This document shows positions 1-11,815 of a DNA stretch of 64,000 nt, one piece after another (positions within the stretch are counted from its first letter, which is position 1; each line of letters opens with the position of its first letter). This stretch comes from Nipponacmea schrenckii (Eukaryota > Mollusca > Gastropoda > Lottiidae). The DNA lies in NCBI GenBank assembly GCA_030562195.1, contig CM060201.1, positions 20,658,454 to 20,722,453 on the forward strand, written 5' to 3'. Below the pieces are notes generated by a model, which was not told the DNA's origin, searched no databases, and saw only the letters and a list, made by a program, of their open reading frames with translations. The position numbers and the translations under genes are program-made.

Positions 1-420
1 AAGATAAAACACATCACCACATACACAACAAATCTTCCTGCCAGTGACACTATGTCCAATACTTGATTAACTTTTTTAAAAACATTTGAAGCAATTTACA
101 GTCGGGTTCATAGACGCCCCATTGGGTTTTCGGCGTTCAAATATCACATAAACAAAACAGGACATCACGTGATTATCACACACTATATCTGGGTTATTTT
201 CTTTTAGATGGGTTCACAAATAACCCATTAAGTTCTTGGCCTTCAAGTATCAAACACTGTATCGACTTCTGGGTAATGTTTTCTCGAATTTTCGGACCAA
301 AATACAGTTTTGGTTCATAAGCGCAATCTGGTACAATAAAGATGGTCGATAAATGACGGTTAATCACATACAATATACATTGTTCGAGTAACAATATGTT
401 TAGTAATATGTCTTTGTAAA
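1..420. other. Unassigned AT-rich sequence
   Basis: No gene, RNA or clear repeat is visible. The only longer open frame (194-394, minus) has no splice context or recognisable motif and is treated as chance. Confidence 0.4.
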
Positions 421-422
421 AG

Positions 423-897
423 TTTGGTTCTTACATGGAAATAACACACACGAAACGACCGCGTATGGTTCTTACATAGAAATAACACAGACGAAACTAT
501 GTATGGTTCTTACATAGAAATAACACACATGAAACGACCGCATATGGTTCTTACATAGAAATAACACACACGAAACTACGTATGGTTCTTACATGTAAAT
601 AACACACACGAAACTACATATGGTTCTTACATGGAAATAACACATACGAAACTATGTATGGTTCTTACATGGTAATTACACACACGAAAATACGTATGGT
701 TCTTAAATAGAAATAACACACACGAAACTACGTATGGTTCTTAAATAGAAATAACACATACGAAACTACGTATGGTTCTTACATGGAAATAACACATACG
801 AAACTACGTATGGTTCTTACATAGAAATAACACATACGAAACTACGTATGGTTCTTACATAGCAATAACACACACGAAACAAAGGTTCTTACATGGC
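423..897. repeat. 38-bp minisatellite, about 12 copies
   Basis: The core GGTTCTTACATAGAAATAA followed by CACACACGAAACTACGTAT repeats about every 38 bp. Some early units carry a few extra bases (GACCGC). It lies downstream of the sulfotransferase gene. Confidence 0.9.
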
Positions 898-1013
898 AAA
901 AAGCACATATACACATTTAGTTGACAACCCTTTTCCAACCTCTACCTCGAGATTAATAGGTTTTTTAAATTGTGATAAAGGTTATGATAGTTCATTGAAA
1001 TCATAGTTAAAGA

Positions 1014-1019
1014 TTTATT
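1014..1019 (-). terminator. Candidate poly(A) signal of the sulfotransferase gene
   Basis: TTTATT on the plus strand reads AATAAA on the gene strand, about 200 bp after the stop codon at 1220-1222. Motif only. Confidence 0.35.
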
Positions 1020-1219
1020 GATGGTTTTAAATGTAGTTTATCCAGGTATTGATTCAATATGGCTATCAACTACGTTCATCTGCATGTGTTAGTGAATCCT
1101 AGACGTAGTCGTACGTGTTTGGGGTAGGTGAAGTAAGGTCGGATGGAAAAGATAACGGGACTATAACAACTGATATGTTGAATTCAATGGAATTGATTGA
1201 TATCTGATAAAAGTCCACA

Positions 1220-3690
1220 CTAAACGGAATACTGGAATTTCAAACTTGTGTCCTTGAGTCGGTTTTGGATGATTTGGTCCATCTCTTCGTTTTGAGCGAC
1301 GGTAAAATAATTCTTCCAGTCTCCGACAATTCCTGAAAAAAATCAGAATGGAATATTGTTTTAAAGATCTTGATATTCGAATGAAAAAGTTTTGCAATCG
1401 GCAATCCTCGGAAGTGTCCGTAAAAAAAATAATCAACTTCTTAATCATTTCAAATTTTGTATTTGATCGTCAGGCTACTAACATATTTCAGCAGGTTTGG
1501 AAGCGATGCCCTACACCCGCTTTGAAGAGGTCCTTTAGTTTCCAAAACTTCTTTTATTGTTTCAATTCAGACGAGTTTTATTTCAAAAAATCAGAAATTC
1601 AATCAATGACAATGTTTTAGGTACGAAAAATAAAAACAACCTTTTCTATAAATGAAATTTTTCCCATCTTTAGACATATGGATTGGAAACTGCTCTTTTA
1701 ACCGTTCATCATTTTCTTTCATGCTGGAAAAACTACATTTGTCAGCTATATCCGTGAAGAGATCGTTGGAATAATTGAATCCAAGAAAATCTGAGAGTCT
1801 CTTGATTTCTGAGATAAAATTCTGAAATGAAATGAAATGAATTGAGTTTTACGTCCTACTCTTCTGCACCTTATGAGTTAATGAAGATGGGATATATAAT
1901 ACTGAAATAGTATGAATAAGAATTAATACTCTCTTGCAGGAAGGCGAAGATGTCTTTTCGTTTTGATACGAAAATTGTATATCTTTGTATCTTTGTATAT
2001 TTGTATCTTTGCATCTTAAAAAATTATGTTTTTTGGAAACACTAAGATGAGCTGCTAATGCTAACCACAGACAACTCTATCTTTGTATCTCTGTATCTAT
2101 GAATCTTTGTATCTTTGTATCTTTGTATCTTGATATCTTTGATTCATTGCTTTAGGACAATCTAATGACGATCACATTGGCTCTAGTCAGTTGGAAATTA
2201 ATTGACACTGAATTTATTCACAATCCCTGATTCAACTTTTAAAATCAGACTGGGTTCAGGTGTTCTAGAAGAGTGAACATTACCTTCTGTAAGTCCTCAT
2301 AATGCATGACTATAATATTGGGATGTTTTCCCGAGTTAATTTCCCGGTCCCATTCTAACACATAGTCAAACCAAGAACCACCAGGCACTGTAAGGGGAAT
2401 ACACAAAAAAGAGTTATTTCCCTTGACAAAATAATAACATGATAATAAAATTATCCAAGAGTTGTACCCCTTGAAAGTAAAATACAAGTAATAATATAAG
2501 AGTAGAGTTGTCTCTCTCGCAAAGTTAAAATTATCCAAGAGTTGCCCCCCTTGAAAAGGAAAAAAAAACAGTATAGAGTTATTTCCCTTACGCAGAGTTT
2601 TGGTGCCTTTGATAATCATCTAAAAGATAAAAGGGACTTCGGTAAACTGAAAGGAGACTCTAATACTCAAGATTAACCAAAATACCTAAAATTAATCGTA
2701 ATAGTAATAAAAAACTTAATAATTTTACCTTTGCCATCAATAAACAAACGAAAAAACCCGTTCCATGTACCATCATAATCGAAATCTGTGGCCGATTTTA
2801 AATGGTAATAATATGATACTGCTACGTCCTTGGGGTTTCTCAGTAAATACACCATTTTAGTCTGTGAATCACTCTCCGATTTTAAACAATTGGGCATTCC
2901 CTCATATCTCACGTGGGTATTGAAAATCCTAGGGGACGGGTACTTATCGAAGTCCTTCTGGGTACCAAAACTAAACATCAGACGTTCTTTAGTGGATTTT
3001 GAGGGCTCAGCCTCGCCCTTTATCAACATGGATAATACCTCCCATAACCAATGTGTGCCTGGAGAAAAAATAGAAATCTGGAATCAATTTATGTGATGTT
3101 TGTTTTATAAAGGGGGGGGGGGGGTAGTAATAGAGTATATAGATATAGAAGAGAAGTGGAGGGGTGTCGGATATCTATATACTCTATTACTGCTAGGGGT
3201 GATGCTACGAAATCTATTTGACAATTCGATTCTATCTTTGGATAATGCAAACTTACAACGGCAGAATATGGGGAAATTTTCTCAGGACATCGGCATTCAC
3301 TTCCTACTTGTGCGTAAATTAATTTATAACTTTGGGTGAAGCTTCAACGGGCAGAAACTGTAGCACAAGTTACATTGGTTCACTGGATTACACGAGGCTA
3401 TTTCCAACTCCTTCTGGCTTACCTAGCACCAATTGTAGCTCAAGTGAATAGAGTACTGGAGCTCACATAACGTCACATGACGTCAAACGTTTTTAGGTTG
3501 CTCTAATACACATACCTGACTTGGCATACGCTGTTAAAATAACGTCGTTATCATTAAAGGTGAATTTTTCACAAAGTTTGGCTTGGTCTGCTAGAAAAGG
3601 CCAGGGTGCTGTATATTGTTGATCCTGATGAGAAAACCCCATCGTTATGGTATTTCCTTCACAATCTTTTACTTTCTCTATAGTTATCAT
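1220..3690 (-). CDS. Cytosolic sulfotransferase (SULT family), five coding exons
   Basis: Transfers sulfate from PAPS to a hydroxyl or amine acceptor in the cytosol; the acceptor cannot be told from sequence. Exons on the minus strand: 3516-3690, 2729-3058, 2284-2387, 1641-1821, 1220-1332. All junctions keep phase and give 300 aa, close to the usual SULT length of about 295. Visible motifs: AYAKSGTHW near residues 54-62 (PAPS 5'-phosphosulfate loop, with A for the usual P); NTH with the catalytic histidine near 107; [15 protein letters not shown] near 130-144 (3'-phosphate binding, R132 and S140); [10 protein letters not shown] near 169; [10 protein letters not shown] near 262-271; and [10 protein letters not shown], which matches the SULT dimerisation motif KxxxTVxxxE. 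The exon 4 donor is GTTGTT, a weak GT site, but the phase and the RKG motif across the junction support it. The ATG at 3690 is used here. Eight bases upstream is a good 3' splice site, so translation may start in an upstream exon (see 9101-9155). Confidence 0.9.
1825..1890 (-). repeat. SINE-tail copy
   Basis: Minus-strand copy of the dispersed motif GGTGCAGAAGAGTAGGACGT followed by AAAACTCCATTCATTTC. It sits in the last-but-one intron region of the sulfotransferase gene, just upstream of exon 4. Confidence 0.65.
1974..2140. repeat. TTTGTATC microsatellite, two blocks
   Basis: Octamer TTTGTATC runs at about 1974-2012 and 2078-2135, inside a sulfotransferase intron. The two blocks are separated by about 65 bp of unique sequence. 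Confidence 0.8.
3126..3191. repeat. Perfect 21-bp inverted repeat with 24-nt loop
   Basis: Arms at 3126-3146 and 3171-3191 are exact reverse complements. The hairpin lies in the first intron of the five-exon sulfotransferase model, next to a poly-G run at about 3112-3124. Confidence 0.9.
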
Positions 3691-3699
3691 TGTTGTTTC

Positions 3700-4305
3700 T
3701 AAACAAATATAGAAATATTACGTTTAATAAACATTATATACAGTCCTTTATAGCTGGGAGTTTTTACTTACTTATAGAATAGTGGGATGAAAGTTGGAGG
3801 GGGGGGGGCGTTTCGAAAAAGTGCAAATGAGACAACTATAAGCGAACTTGACACAGGCAAGTGTGCACCCAATTCTTCTGTACCTACAAATAGTTAAAAC
3901 GATCGCCTCTATAAGCTACTGTCGTAAACAACAACATCAAAATCATCCATGTTGTTTTCAGAATGAATGATCGGGTTTCTAAATTCTATGTCGTGCTTCA
4001 GTACCTAGGCTTATAATATGTCTAATCATTTCTCGTGAAATTGTACTATACTTTCAGTCGTGCTTGAATTCTCTATCACTTTCCTATGGACCTACATTGT
4101 AAATAGCTTTGCATTCATTTTTATCCAGATCTATATTAAACACACGTATACACGTATTGTCATACTTATTAGGGACATTTAGACGTCATCAGTCCAAATA
4201 TAGGCTTTGTTTAATTAACTAAGGGAGAAGTGACGAGCGAGACTAATCAATAATCTTGTACATAGAATGACAAATTCGTTATTCTTGAATAATAGTGGAT
4301 TCCTC
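3700..4305. other. Intron-like sequence without recognisable features
   Basis: AT-rich with a poly-G run at about 3800-3808. No coding exon or repeat array is seen. If the upstream sulfotransferase exon at 9101-9155 is real, this is intron. Confidence 0.4.
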
Positions 4306-4309
4306 TAAA

Positions 4310-5090
4310 GAGAAGTACCATGAAGTGTTTCTAAAAGAATAAGCATAGTCTGTTTAACATCCACCATTACTAGAATGGTTAAAAGAGAAGAACCATCAGG
4401 TGTTTCTAAAAGAATAAGCATGGTCTGTTTAACATCCACCATTACTAGAATGGTTAAAAGAGAAGTCCATCAGGTGTTTCTTAAAGAATAAGCAGGCTGT
4501 TTAAATCCACCATACTAAATGGTTAAAAGAGAAGAACCATCGGTGTTCTAAAAGAATCAAGCATAGTCCTGTTTCAACATGGTAACCACCACTACTATAA
4601 TGGTTAAAAGAGAAGAACCATCAGGTGTTTTTAAAAGAATAAGCATGGTCTGTTTAACATCCACCATTACTATAATGGTTAAAAGAGAAGTACCATCAGG
4701 TGTTTCTAAAAGAATAAGCACGGCCTGTTTCAAATGCCACCACTACTATAATGGTTAAAAGAGAAGTACCATCAGGTGTTTGTAAAAGAGTAAGCACGGC
4801 CTGTTTCAAATGGTAACCACCACTACTATAATGGTTAAAAGAGAAGTACCATCAGGTGTTCTAAAAGAATAAGCATGGTCTGTTTCAAATGGTAACCACC
4901 ACTACTATAATGGTTAAAAGAGAAGAACCATCAGGTGTTCTAAAAGAATAAGCATGGTCTGTTTAACACCCACCATTACTATAATGGTTAAAAGAGAAGA
5001 ACCATCAGGTGTTCTAAAAGAGTAAGCATGGTCTGTTTCAATTGATAACCACCACTACTATAATGGTTAAAAATGAAGTAAGTTGAATAA
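4310..5090. repeat. 75-80 bp minisatellite, about 10 copies
   Basis: Units contain GGTTAAAAGAGAAGTACCAT, CAGGTGTTTCTAAAAGAATA and a final ACTATAATGG. Some units carry an extra AATGGTAACC, giving two length classes (about 75 and 79 bp). Copies near 4450-4560 are degenerate. Confidence 0.9.
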
Positions 5091-5094
5091 GGTG

Positions 5095-5345
5095 TTTCTT
5101 GGCCTGTTCATTATTCAAATATCCTCTCTACCAGCAGAATAGGGGATTAGCAATTACCCGTATCCCTTTTAGAAGAGTAAAAAGATTTTACAAGGATTAC
5201 ATTCACCAGTCCGCCATGACAGTGATCCTTTCTACCAGCTGGTCCTTGGTCAAACCTCTTGGCATTGATCTTTCCCGGATTATCCGTACCCATTTACAAC
5301 TGGGTAATACATCATGTTGTTTAGAATGTTATTCGGGCTAAGGCA
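5095..5345 (+). repeat. Interspersed element fragment
   Basis: Contains GATCCTTTCTACCAGCTGGT, CCTTGGTCAAACCTCTTGG and TACCCATTTACAACTGGGT in the same order as the copies at 14140-14445 and 48735-48990. Only one internal unit is present. Confidence 0.7.
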
Positions 5346-6640
5346 TCTGTAATAGGTCGGAACTAACTTGACATGTTTTAACACTACCTTACCACTGTCA
5401 GATCAAAATACATCATTTTACGGTCGTTGATCTTACATAGATACAGTGATCGTTGACTTACAGTATTTTCAAAGGATGGTTCCACTTAATAAAAATGGAG
5501 TTTTACGCACCAATATCCTTCATCTGACTAGGCTTATAAAGATGTGAAAAAAGCTTGTTCATAGATATAACGAGTCGTTTTTTTCTACAGGGTCCCAGGT
5601 TATGGGTCACGTGACACCCAGGGATAGTGGGTATGCCCTATATATGAAACAAGTACCTGTCACAAGGTTATTTTTGTTTTTTTTACATGTCATATTAGCA
5701 TGAACGATTCATGTTTTTATCCAGTACAGTTCATGTGACCCCCGGGGATACGACCTGCTCTGCTAAAAGTTATTGTGAGCCCTTTAATCCCTCCACGTGA
5801 AGTCCTAGTGAACTTCAGGTTCGTGTTCTTAAGCGGATTAAACGGGATTAAACGACGGGAATAGCAGAGTAATCCTACACCTACACCGGCTTTAATTTGA
5901 ATTCTAAATCATTTGATTTTAATAAACAGCTGTTATCTGTTTACATAGAACAGGACGGTACAGGTCGCCTTTCCGAGCAGCAGAACCTGAGAGGAACCCG
6001 GTTTCCAACTACTGTTAACATCTAGGAGAATCAGTTGAATAACCACACTGACGAATAGAAAATGGCGGATAATATAATATTCACCTTATTCAAAGATATA
6101 TAGATATGCTTTGATATACTTTTCTGTATTTCATATATCCTACCTTTAGAAACATATACATGTAACGTTAACTAGTAACGTATATCAATATATATCAATG
6201 TTTACCTTCCTTTTTCTATATATCTTATAAATGATATCCACACACCATTGTCACACCGTTATTAAATTCTATATAACTGATTAAACCGTCTTCATTAGCC
6301 CATAAGGTAGAGAAGAGTAGGACGTAAAACTCCTTTCATTTCATTTCTATTATCACTGATTTTTAAAACTGCTGACAAACAAATTCACTTCTTATTCATT
6401 TCAACCATTCAACTTTCTCGAACTCCTACATACGTAAAGTGTAACATAATAATATCTTAACGGCTTTCAAGATCACAAGACTTACATAATCAACATAATA
6501 TCGATTTAAAAGGGTAATACGTTAGAAATAGTTAGATATATAATCAATGAAAATTATAAAAAAAACAAATAAATTCACAGTATTCAGAACAATTGCTTAC
6601 ACACCAATTATATCGCTGAATAGTGAATTTTGCAGTCGAG
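5346..6640. other. Unassigned stretch with one SINE tail
   Basis: No coding exon is convincing. A short frame starting ATGGCGGATAAT at about 6061 ends after 13 codons. A plus-strand SINE-tail copy (AAGAGTAGGACGTAAAACTC) lies at about 6283-6348. Confidence 0.4.
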
Positions 6641-6647
6641 GGATAAG

Positions 6648-7550
6648 TATGAAGTTTGTAATCGCTTCACATTGTAAAGATGTGATACAAGAAAGGTGAC
6701 TATTGTAGTCAAGGTATAAGATGAAGTTTGTAATAGCTTGACATTGTAAAGATGTGATACAAGAAAGGTGGCTATTGCAGTCAAGGTATAAGACGAAGTT
6801 TGTAATAGTTTGACATTGTAAAGATGTGATACAAGAAAGGTGACTATTGTAGTCAAGGTATAAGACGAAGTTTGTAATAGCTTGATATTGTAAAGATGTG
6901 ATACAAGAAAGGTGACTATTGTAGTCAAGGTATAAGACGAAGTAATAGATTGACATTGTGAAGATGTGATACAAGAAAGGTGACTATTGTAGTCAAGGTA
7001 TAAGACGAAGTTATAATAGCTTAATTTGAATTTCGATTGGTGTATTTAGCAAATAAACGAATTGATATCGACATGAAAGAGTGAAAAATTATTGTAGTCA
7101 AGGTATAAGACGAAGTTTGTAATAGATTGACATTGCGAAGATGTGTTATAAGAAAGGTGACTATTGCAGTTAAGGTATAAGACGAAGTTTGTAATAGCTT
7201 GACATTGTAAAGATGTGATACAAGAAAGGTGGCTATTGCAGTCAAGGTATAAGACGAAGTTAGTAATAGTTTGACATTGTAAAGATGTGATACAAGAAAG
7301 GTGACTATTGTAGTCAAGGTATAAGACGAAGTAATAGATTGACATTGTGAAGATGTGATACAAGAAAGGTGACTATTGTAGTCAAGGTATAAGACGAAGT
7401 AATAGATTGACATTGTGAAGATGTGATACAATAAAGGTGACTATTGTAGTCAAGGTAGAAGTAACTTGAGATTGTGAAAATGTGATACAAGAAAGGTGAC
7501 TATTACAGTCAAGGTACCAGACACGGTTCGTAATAGCTTGACAGTGTCTA
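6648..7550 (-). repeat. 72-bp satellite array, about 12 copies
   Basis: Read on the minus strand, each unit carries CTTGACTACAATAGTCACC, TTTCTTGTATCACATCTT and CACAATGTCAAGCTATTAC. The same unit recurs on the plus strand at 25005-25218, 54360-54415 and 61495-62490. The unit contains internal inverted repeats (TGACTA with TAGTCA, CTTGAC with GTCAAG). The array is interrupted near 7020-7090 by unrelated sequence. Confidence 0.92.
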
Positions 7551-7965
7551 GATGCAACAATAAATTAACATTGTTCATATTTACAGAGAAAAAACTAAAA
7601 TAAATCTACCTTTCAAAACAAATTATTCAGATCACGAGCCGAATGTCACATACCAACAAATACCATTATTCATATCACAAAAAGGCAACTGACATAGAAC
7701 TTCCATAAACATACTACATATCAAACAGAACTTGGCATTACAATAACAAGTAATCAAGCTTATTTAAATCACAATTCACAATTATTATTTGTATCACAAA
7801 GTACATGTGACACATTAACACAATATTAAAACTGGATCAAATAACAGTAAAGTGTGCAAGTAACGGAAATACACTGCAATCAAATTTAATATATATACAA
7901 TGTCGTTATCTCTTCCCTGTATATTATAGGTCAAATATACTCATATTGATAAATGGTATCTAACG

Positions 7966-8962
7966 CAACTTCATCTTATACATCTTTATAATGTCAAGCT
8001 ATTACCAACTTCATCTTATACACATTCACGAATGTCAAGCTATTACAAACTTCATCTTATACATCTTCACAATGTCAAGCTATTACAAACTTCATCTTAT
8101 ACATCTTCACAATGTCAAGCTATTGCAAACTTCATCTTATACATCTTCACAATGTCAAGCTATTACAAACTTCATCTTATACATCTTCACAATGTCAAGC
8201 TATTACAAACTTCATCTTATACATCTTTACAATGTCAAGCTATTACAAACTTCATCTTATACATCTTTACAATGTCAAGCTATTACAAACTTCGTCGTAC
8301 ACATCTTCACAATGTCAAGCTATTACAAACTTAATCTTATACATCTTCACAATGTCAAGCTATTAACAACTTCATCTTATACACCTTCACAATGTCAAGC
8401 TATTACAAACTTCATCTTATATATTTTCACAATGTCAAGCTCTTACAAACTTTGTCGTATACATCTTCACAATGTCAAGCTATTACAAACTTCATCTTAT
8501 ACATCTTTACAATGTCAAGCTATTACAAACTTCGTCGTACACATCTTCACAATGTCAAGCTATTACAAACTTAATCTTATACATCTTCACAATGTCAAGC
8601 TATTACCAACTTCATCTTATACACCTTCACAATGTCAAGCTATTACAAACTTCATCTTATATATTTTCACAATGTCAAGCTCTTACAAACATTGTCGTAT
8701 ACATCTTCACAATGTCAAGCTATAACAAACTTAATCTTATATATCTTCACAATGTCAAGCTATAACAAACTTAATCTTATATATCTTCACTACGTCAAGT
8801 TATTACAAACTTCATCTTATACATCTTCACTACGTCAAGTTATTACAAACTTCATCTTATACATCTTCACAATGTCAAGCTATTACAAACTTCATCTTAT
8901 ATATTTTCACAATGTCAAGCTATTAAAAACTTCATCTTATACATCTTCACAATGTCAAGTTA
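7966..8962 (+). repeat. 40-bp satellite array, about 25 copies
   Basis: The unit is CATCTTCACAATGTCAAGC then TATTACAAACTTCATCTTATA. It equals the 72-bp satellite unit minus an internal 32-bp block (CCTTGAC to TTGTATCA). It is oriented opposite to the 72-bp array 400 bp upstream. Higher-order blocks are visible: roughly 8290-8460 and 8530-8700 share the same ordered variants. Confidence 0.93.
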
Positions 8963-9100
8963 TAAGACGAAATAATAGATTGTCAGCGTAAATAAAACCG
9001 TTTACATCATATCAACCAATTTCAAGTTCCACTTAAATCTAAAAATCTAAAATCAAATAAAACTGTTTACATTATACTAACAATGTTATAATTTACTTAC

Positions 9101-9155
9101 CAATTCCTCGTTCTACTTCAATATAATAATGATTGACTGTAGATGCGACTGTCAT
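9101..9155 (-). CDS. Candidate first coding exon of the sulfotransferase gene
   Basis: An ATG at 9153-9155 opens 18 codons and one base, ending at a consensus donor (GTAAGTAAA). It is in phase with the acceptor at 3699-3700, just before the exon at 3516-3690: the joined codon is GAA and the frame stays open through ACA ACA into the downstream ATG. A TATA-like box lies about 60 bp upstream of the ATG on the same strand. This would add 21 residues to the enzyme and create an intron of about 5.4 kb that holds three repeat arrays. It could equally be the first exon of another transcript, so confidence is limited. Confidence 0.35.
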
Positions 9156-9212
9156 AGAACTTTGTTTCGTGTTAACGAAGGTAATAATAAGGCACTATAG
9201 TAATACTGGCAG

Positions 9213-9222
9213 TATATATAGC
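9213..9222 (-). promoter_or_regulatory. Candidate TATA box, minus strand
   Basis: CTATATATAC on the minus strand, about 58-67 bp upstream of the ATG at 9155. The position fits a start site near 9185-9190. Motif and spacing only. Confidence 0.3.
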
Positions 9223-9514
9223 GTGTTAACTGTAGCCGATAACTCGGGGCAGAAGAAACACGAGGACAACGACCTTACCTACATCACCAACTAGTAACTT
9301 ACTATCGAGCGAGTTCAAATCTCACAGCCAAGCGAAAGACGTTATTATAAAAATAGACGCTATAAAACCCAATAAACCATCTTCCTCTTGTACTCCAGTC
9401 ATCGACTCCAAGGATATTAAACCATTTACTGATTTTAAAAAGTATTTAAGGAGTACAGTCCTCGTATAAATACAATATAAATCAGAAATGAGCTGGCACT
9501 TGTAAAGTATGCAC

Positions 9515-10372
9515 CAATTTACGTTGTTATCATCAGTTTATATGGTATACTACTGAGTTTTATTGTACACACCGTTTCTACAATTTACATTATCATCATC
9601 AGTTTATATAGTATACTACTCCTGAGTTTTATTGTACACAATGTTTCAACAATTTACATTATCATCATCAGTTTATATAGTATACTACTACTGAGTTTTA
9701 TTGTACACAATGTTTCAACAATTTACATTATCATCATCAGTTTATATAGTATACTACTACTGAGTTTTATTGTATACAACGTTTCAACAATTTACATTAT
9801 CATCATCAGTTTATATAGTATACTACTCCTGAGTTTTATTGTATACAACGTTTCAACAAATTACATTATCATCATCAGTTTATATGGTATACTACTCCTG
9901 AGTTTTATTGTACACAACGTTTCAACAATTTACATTGTCATCATCAGTTTATATGGTATACTACTCCTGAGTTTTATTGTACACAATGTTTGTACAATTT
10001 ACATTGTCATCATCAGTTTATATAGTATACTACTCCTGAGTTTTATTGTACACAATGTTTCAACAATTTACATTGTCATCATCAGTTTATATGGTATACT
10101 ACTCCTGAGTTTTATTGTACGCAACGTTTGTGCAATTTACATTGTCATCATCAGTTTATATTGTATGCTACTCCTGAGTTTTATTGTACGCAACGTTTGT
10201 GCAATTTACATTGTCATCATCAGTTTATATGGTATACTACTCCTGAGTTTTATTGTACGCAACGTTTGTGCAATTTACATTGTCATCATCAGTTTATATG
10301 GTATACTACTCCTTAGTTTTAGTGTACACAATGTTTCAACAATTTACATTATCATCATCAGTGTATGGTGGA
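9515..10372 (+). repeat. 69-bp minisatellite, about 12 copies
   Basis: Units read TTTACATTATCATCATCAG, TTTATATAGTATACTACTCC, TGAGTTTTATTGTACACAA, then a TTTCAACAA end. The unit is related to the 54-bp array at 11816-12378, which lacks the TGAGTTTTATTGTAC block. Late units carry GTACGCAACGTTTGTGC variants, so there are subfamilies. Confidence 0.92.
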
Positions 10373-10711
10373 TACCTTTAAATTTGTATTAATTGTAAAG
10401 TCACTTGCCTTGAAAACTATCTTGAATGTCAAAAAAAAAGATTGTTTATGTTTTTTTTCTAGATGACCTTTCAATTGAGGAGATTGCTAGAAGATCTTAC
10501 AAGCCATTGAACTCAGTAACTGTGGCACATTAAACTCAATAAGGCCACGATCTTTTATTGGAGAGCTATAACTCGTAGCCTAACAGTGACTGTCGCTCCA
10601 AGATACGCTTGAAACAAATATTCATAACTATTGCTGTTTATTATCAGACATCTTTAGCCGTCAGCTTATGACGAGAATTGAAATGTGCTTTTGTTCTAGC
10701 TGTCGAGGTAT
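10373..10711. other. Spacer between arrays
   Basis: Unique AT-rich sequence; no exon or RNA gene is seen. Confidence 0.35.
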
Positions 10712-11435
10712 TCTAGTCTTTGTATGTGTATCAGGGACACTTATAGCTTATATGTACACCATTCTGATTGTCTAGTCTTTGTATGTGTATCAGGGACACG
10801 TATAGCTTATATGTACACCATTCTGATTGTCTAGTCTTTGTATGTGTATCAGGGACACTTATAGCTTATATTTACACCATTCTGATTGTCTAGTCTTTGT
10901 ATGTGTATCAGGGACACTTATAGCTTCTATTACACCATTCTGATTGTCTAGTCTTTGTATGTGTATCAGGGACACTATAGCTTATATGTACACCATTCTG
11001 ATTGTCTAGTCTTTGTATGTGTATCAGGGACACTTATAGCTTATATGTACACCATTCTGATTGTCTAGTCTTTGTATGTGTATCAGGGACACTTATAGCT
11101 TCTATTACACCATTCTGATTGTCTAGTCTTTGTATGTGTATCAGGGACACTTGTAGCTTCTATGTACACCATTCGATTGTCTAGTCTTTGTATGTGTATC
11201 AGGGACACTTGTAGCTTCTATGTACACCATTCTGAATTGTGACTTTGTAGTTATCAATACTTATAGCTTCTATGTACACCATTCCAATTGTCTAGTCTTT
11301 GTATGTGTATCAGAGACACTTATATCTTCTATTTACACCATTCTGAGTTTACGAGTTTAGAATTATGCTTTTTTCGTTTGATTTCGTGATAATCAGGGAC
11401 ACTTATAGCTTCTATTTACACCATTCTGGAAATTG
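10712..11435 (+). repeat. 59-bp minisatellite, about 11 copies
   Basis: Units carry CTAGTCTTTGTATGTGTATC, AGGGACACTTATAGCTTATA and TACACCATTCTGATTGT. The last three units (11240-11435) are diverged. The motifs TATCAGGGACAC and TACACCATTCT recur at 14555-14590 and in the 132-bp array at 54440-54832. Confidence 0.92.
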
Positions 11436-11815
11436 GGGAAATTTCGTGACGTTTTATAAGACATTGCCTGTTTGATGCAATACGTGTTTGATCTAGGCAT
11501 AATAACCATAATAATTTTGAGAAATTACGACGTTCAATAATAATGACTTTGTTGGTTTGATGTCGTGATAACCTCAGACTTCAGAACCAGCAGATCTTTA
11601 AGCTTTATTTTCTTAATTTCACATGAACTCGTGTTTAACAACCTGTTATCATAAACCATCTTGTCAAACCATAACCAACGGTTTGATTATAGATTGATAA
11701 GAAGTTTGTGTCCATGATCTAGTTCATGTTTTATTGACATCATCTGACCTTGATGACCCCTCTGCTTCAAATTTTGTTATAAGATTACAGCCTTGACATA
11801 TGTCTCTAGACTGGC
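11436..11815. other. Spacer between arrays
   Basis: Unique AT-rich sequence with no recognisable gene. Confidence 0.35.

Noticed and set aside
6050..6110. ATGGCGGATAATATAATATTC start-like sequence
   Set aside because: The frame stops after 13 codons and no donor lies within it.
6597..7431. Open frames on the minus strand
   Set aside because: The 72-bp satellite unit is a multiple of three; the peptides are repeats of it.
6648..8962. CRISPR-like regularity of 40- and 72-bp repeats
   Set aside because: Units are contiguous with no unique spacers, and the genome is eukaryotic.
7991..8991. Overlapping open frames of 60-244 codons
   Set aside because: They run through the 40-bp satellite in all three frames; peptides repeat the unit translation and lack any independent support.
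9240..9330. GAGTTCAAATCTCAC, resembling a tRNA B box
   Set aside because: No A box, acceptor stem or anticodon arm could be drawn around it.
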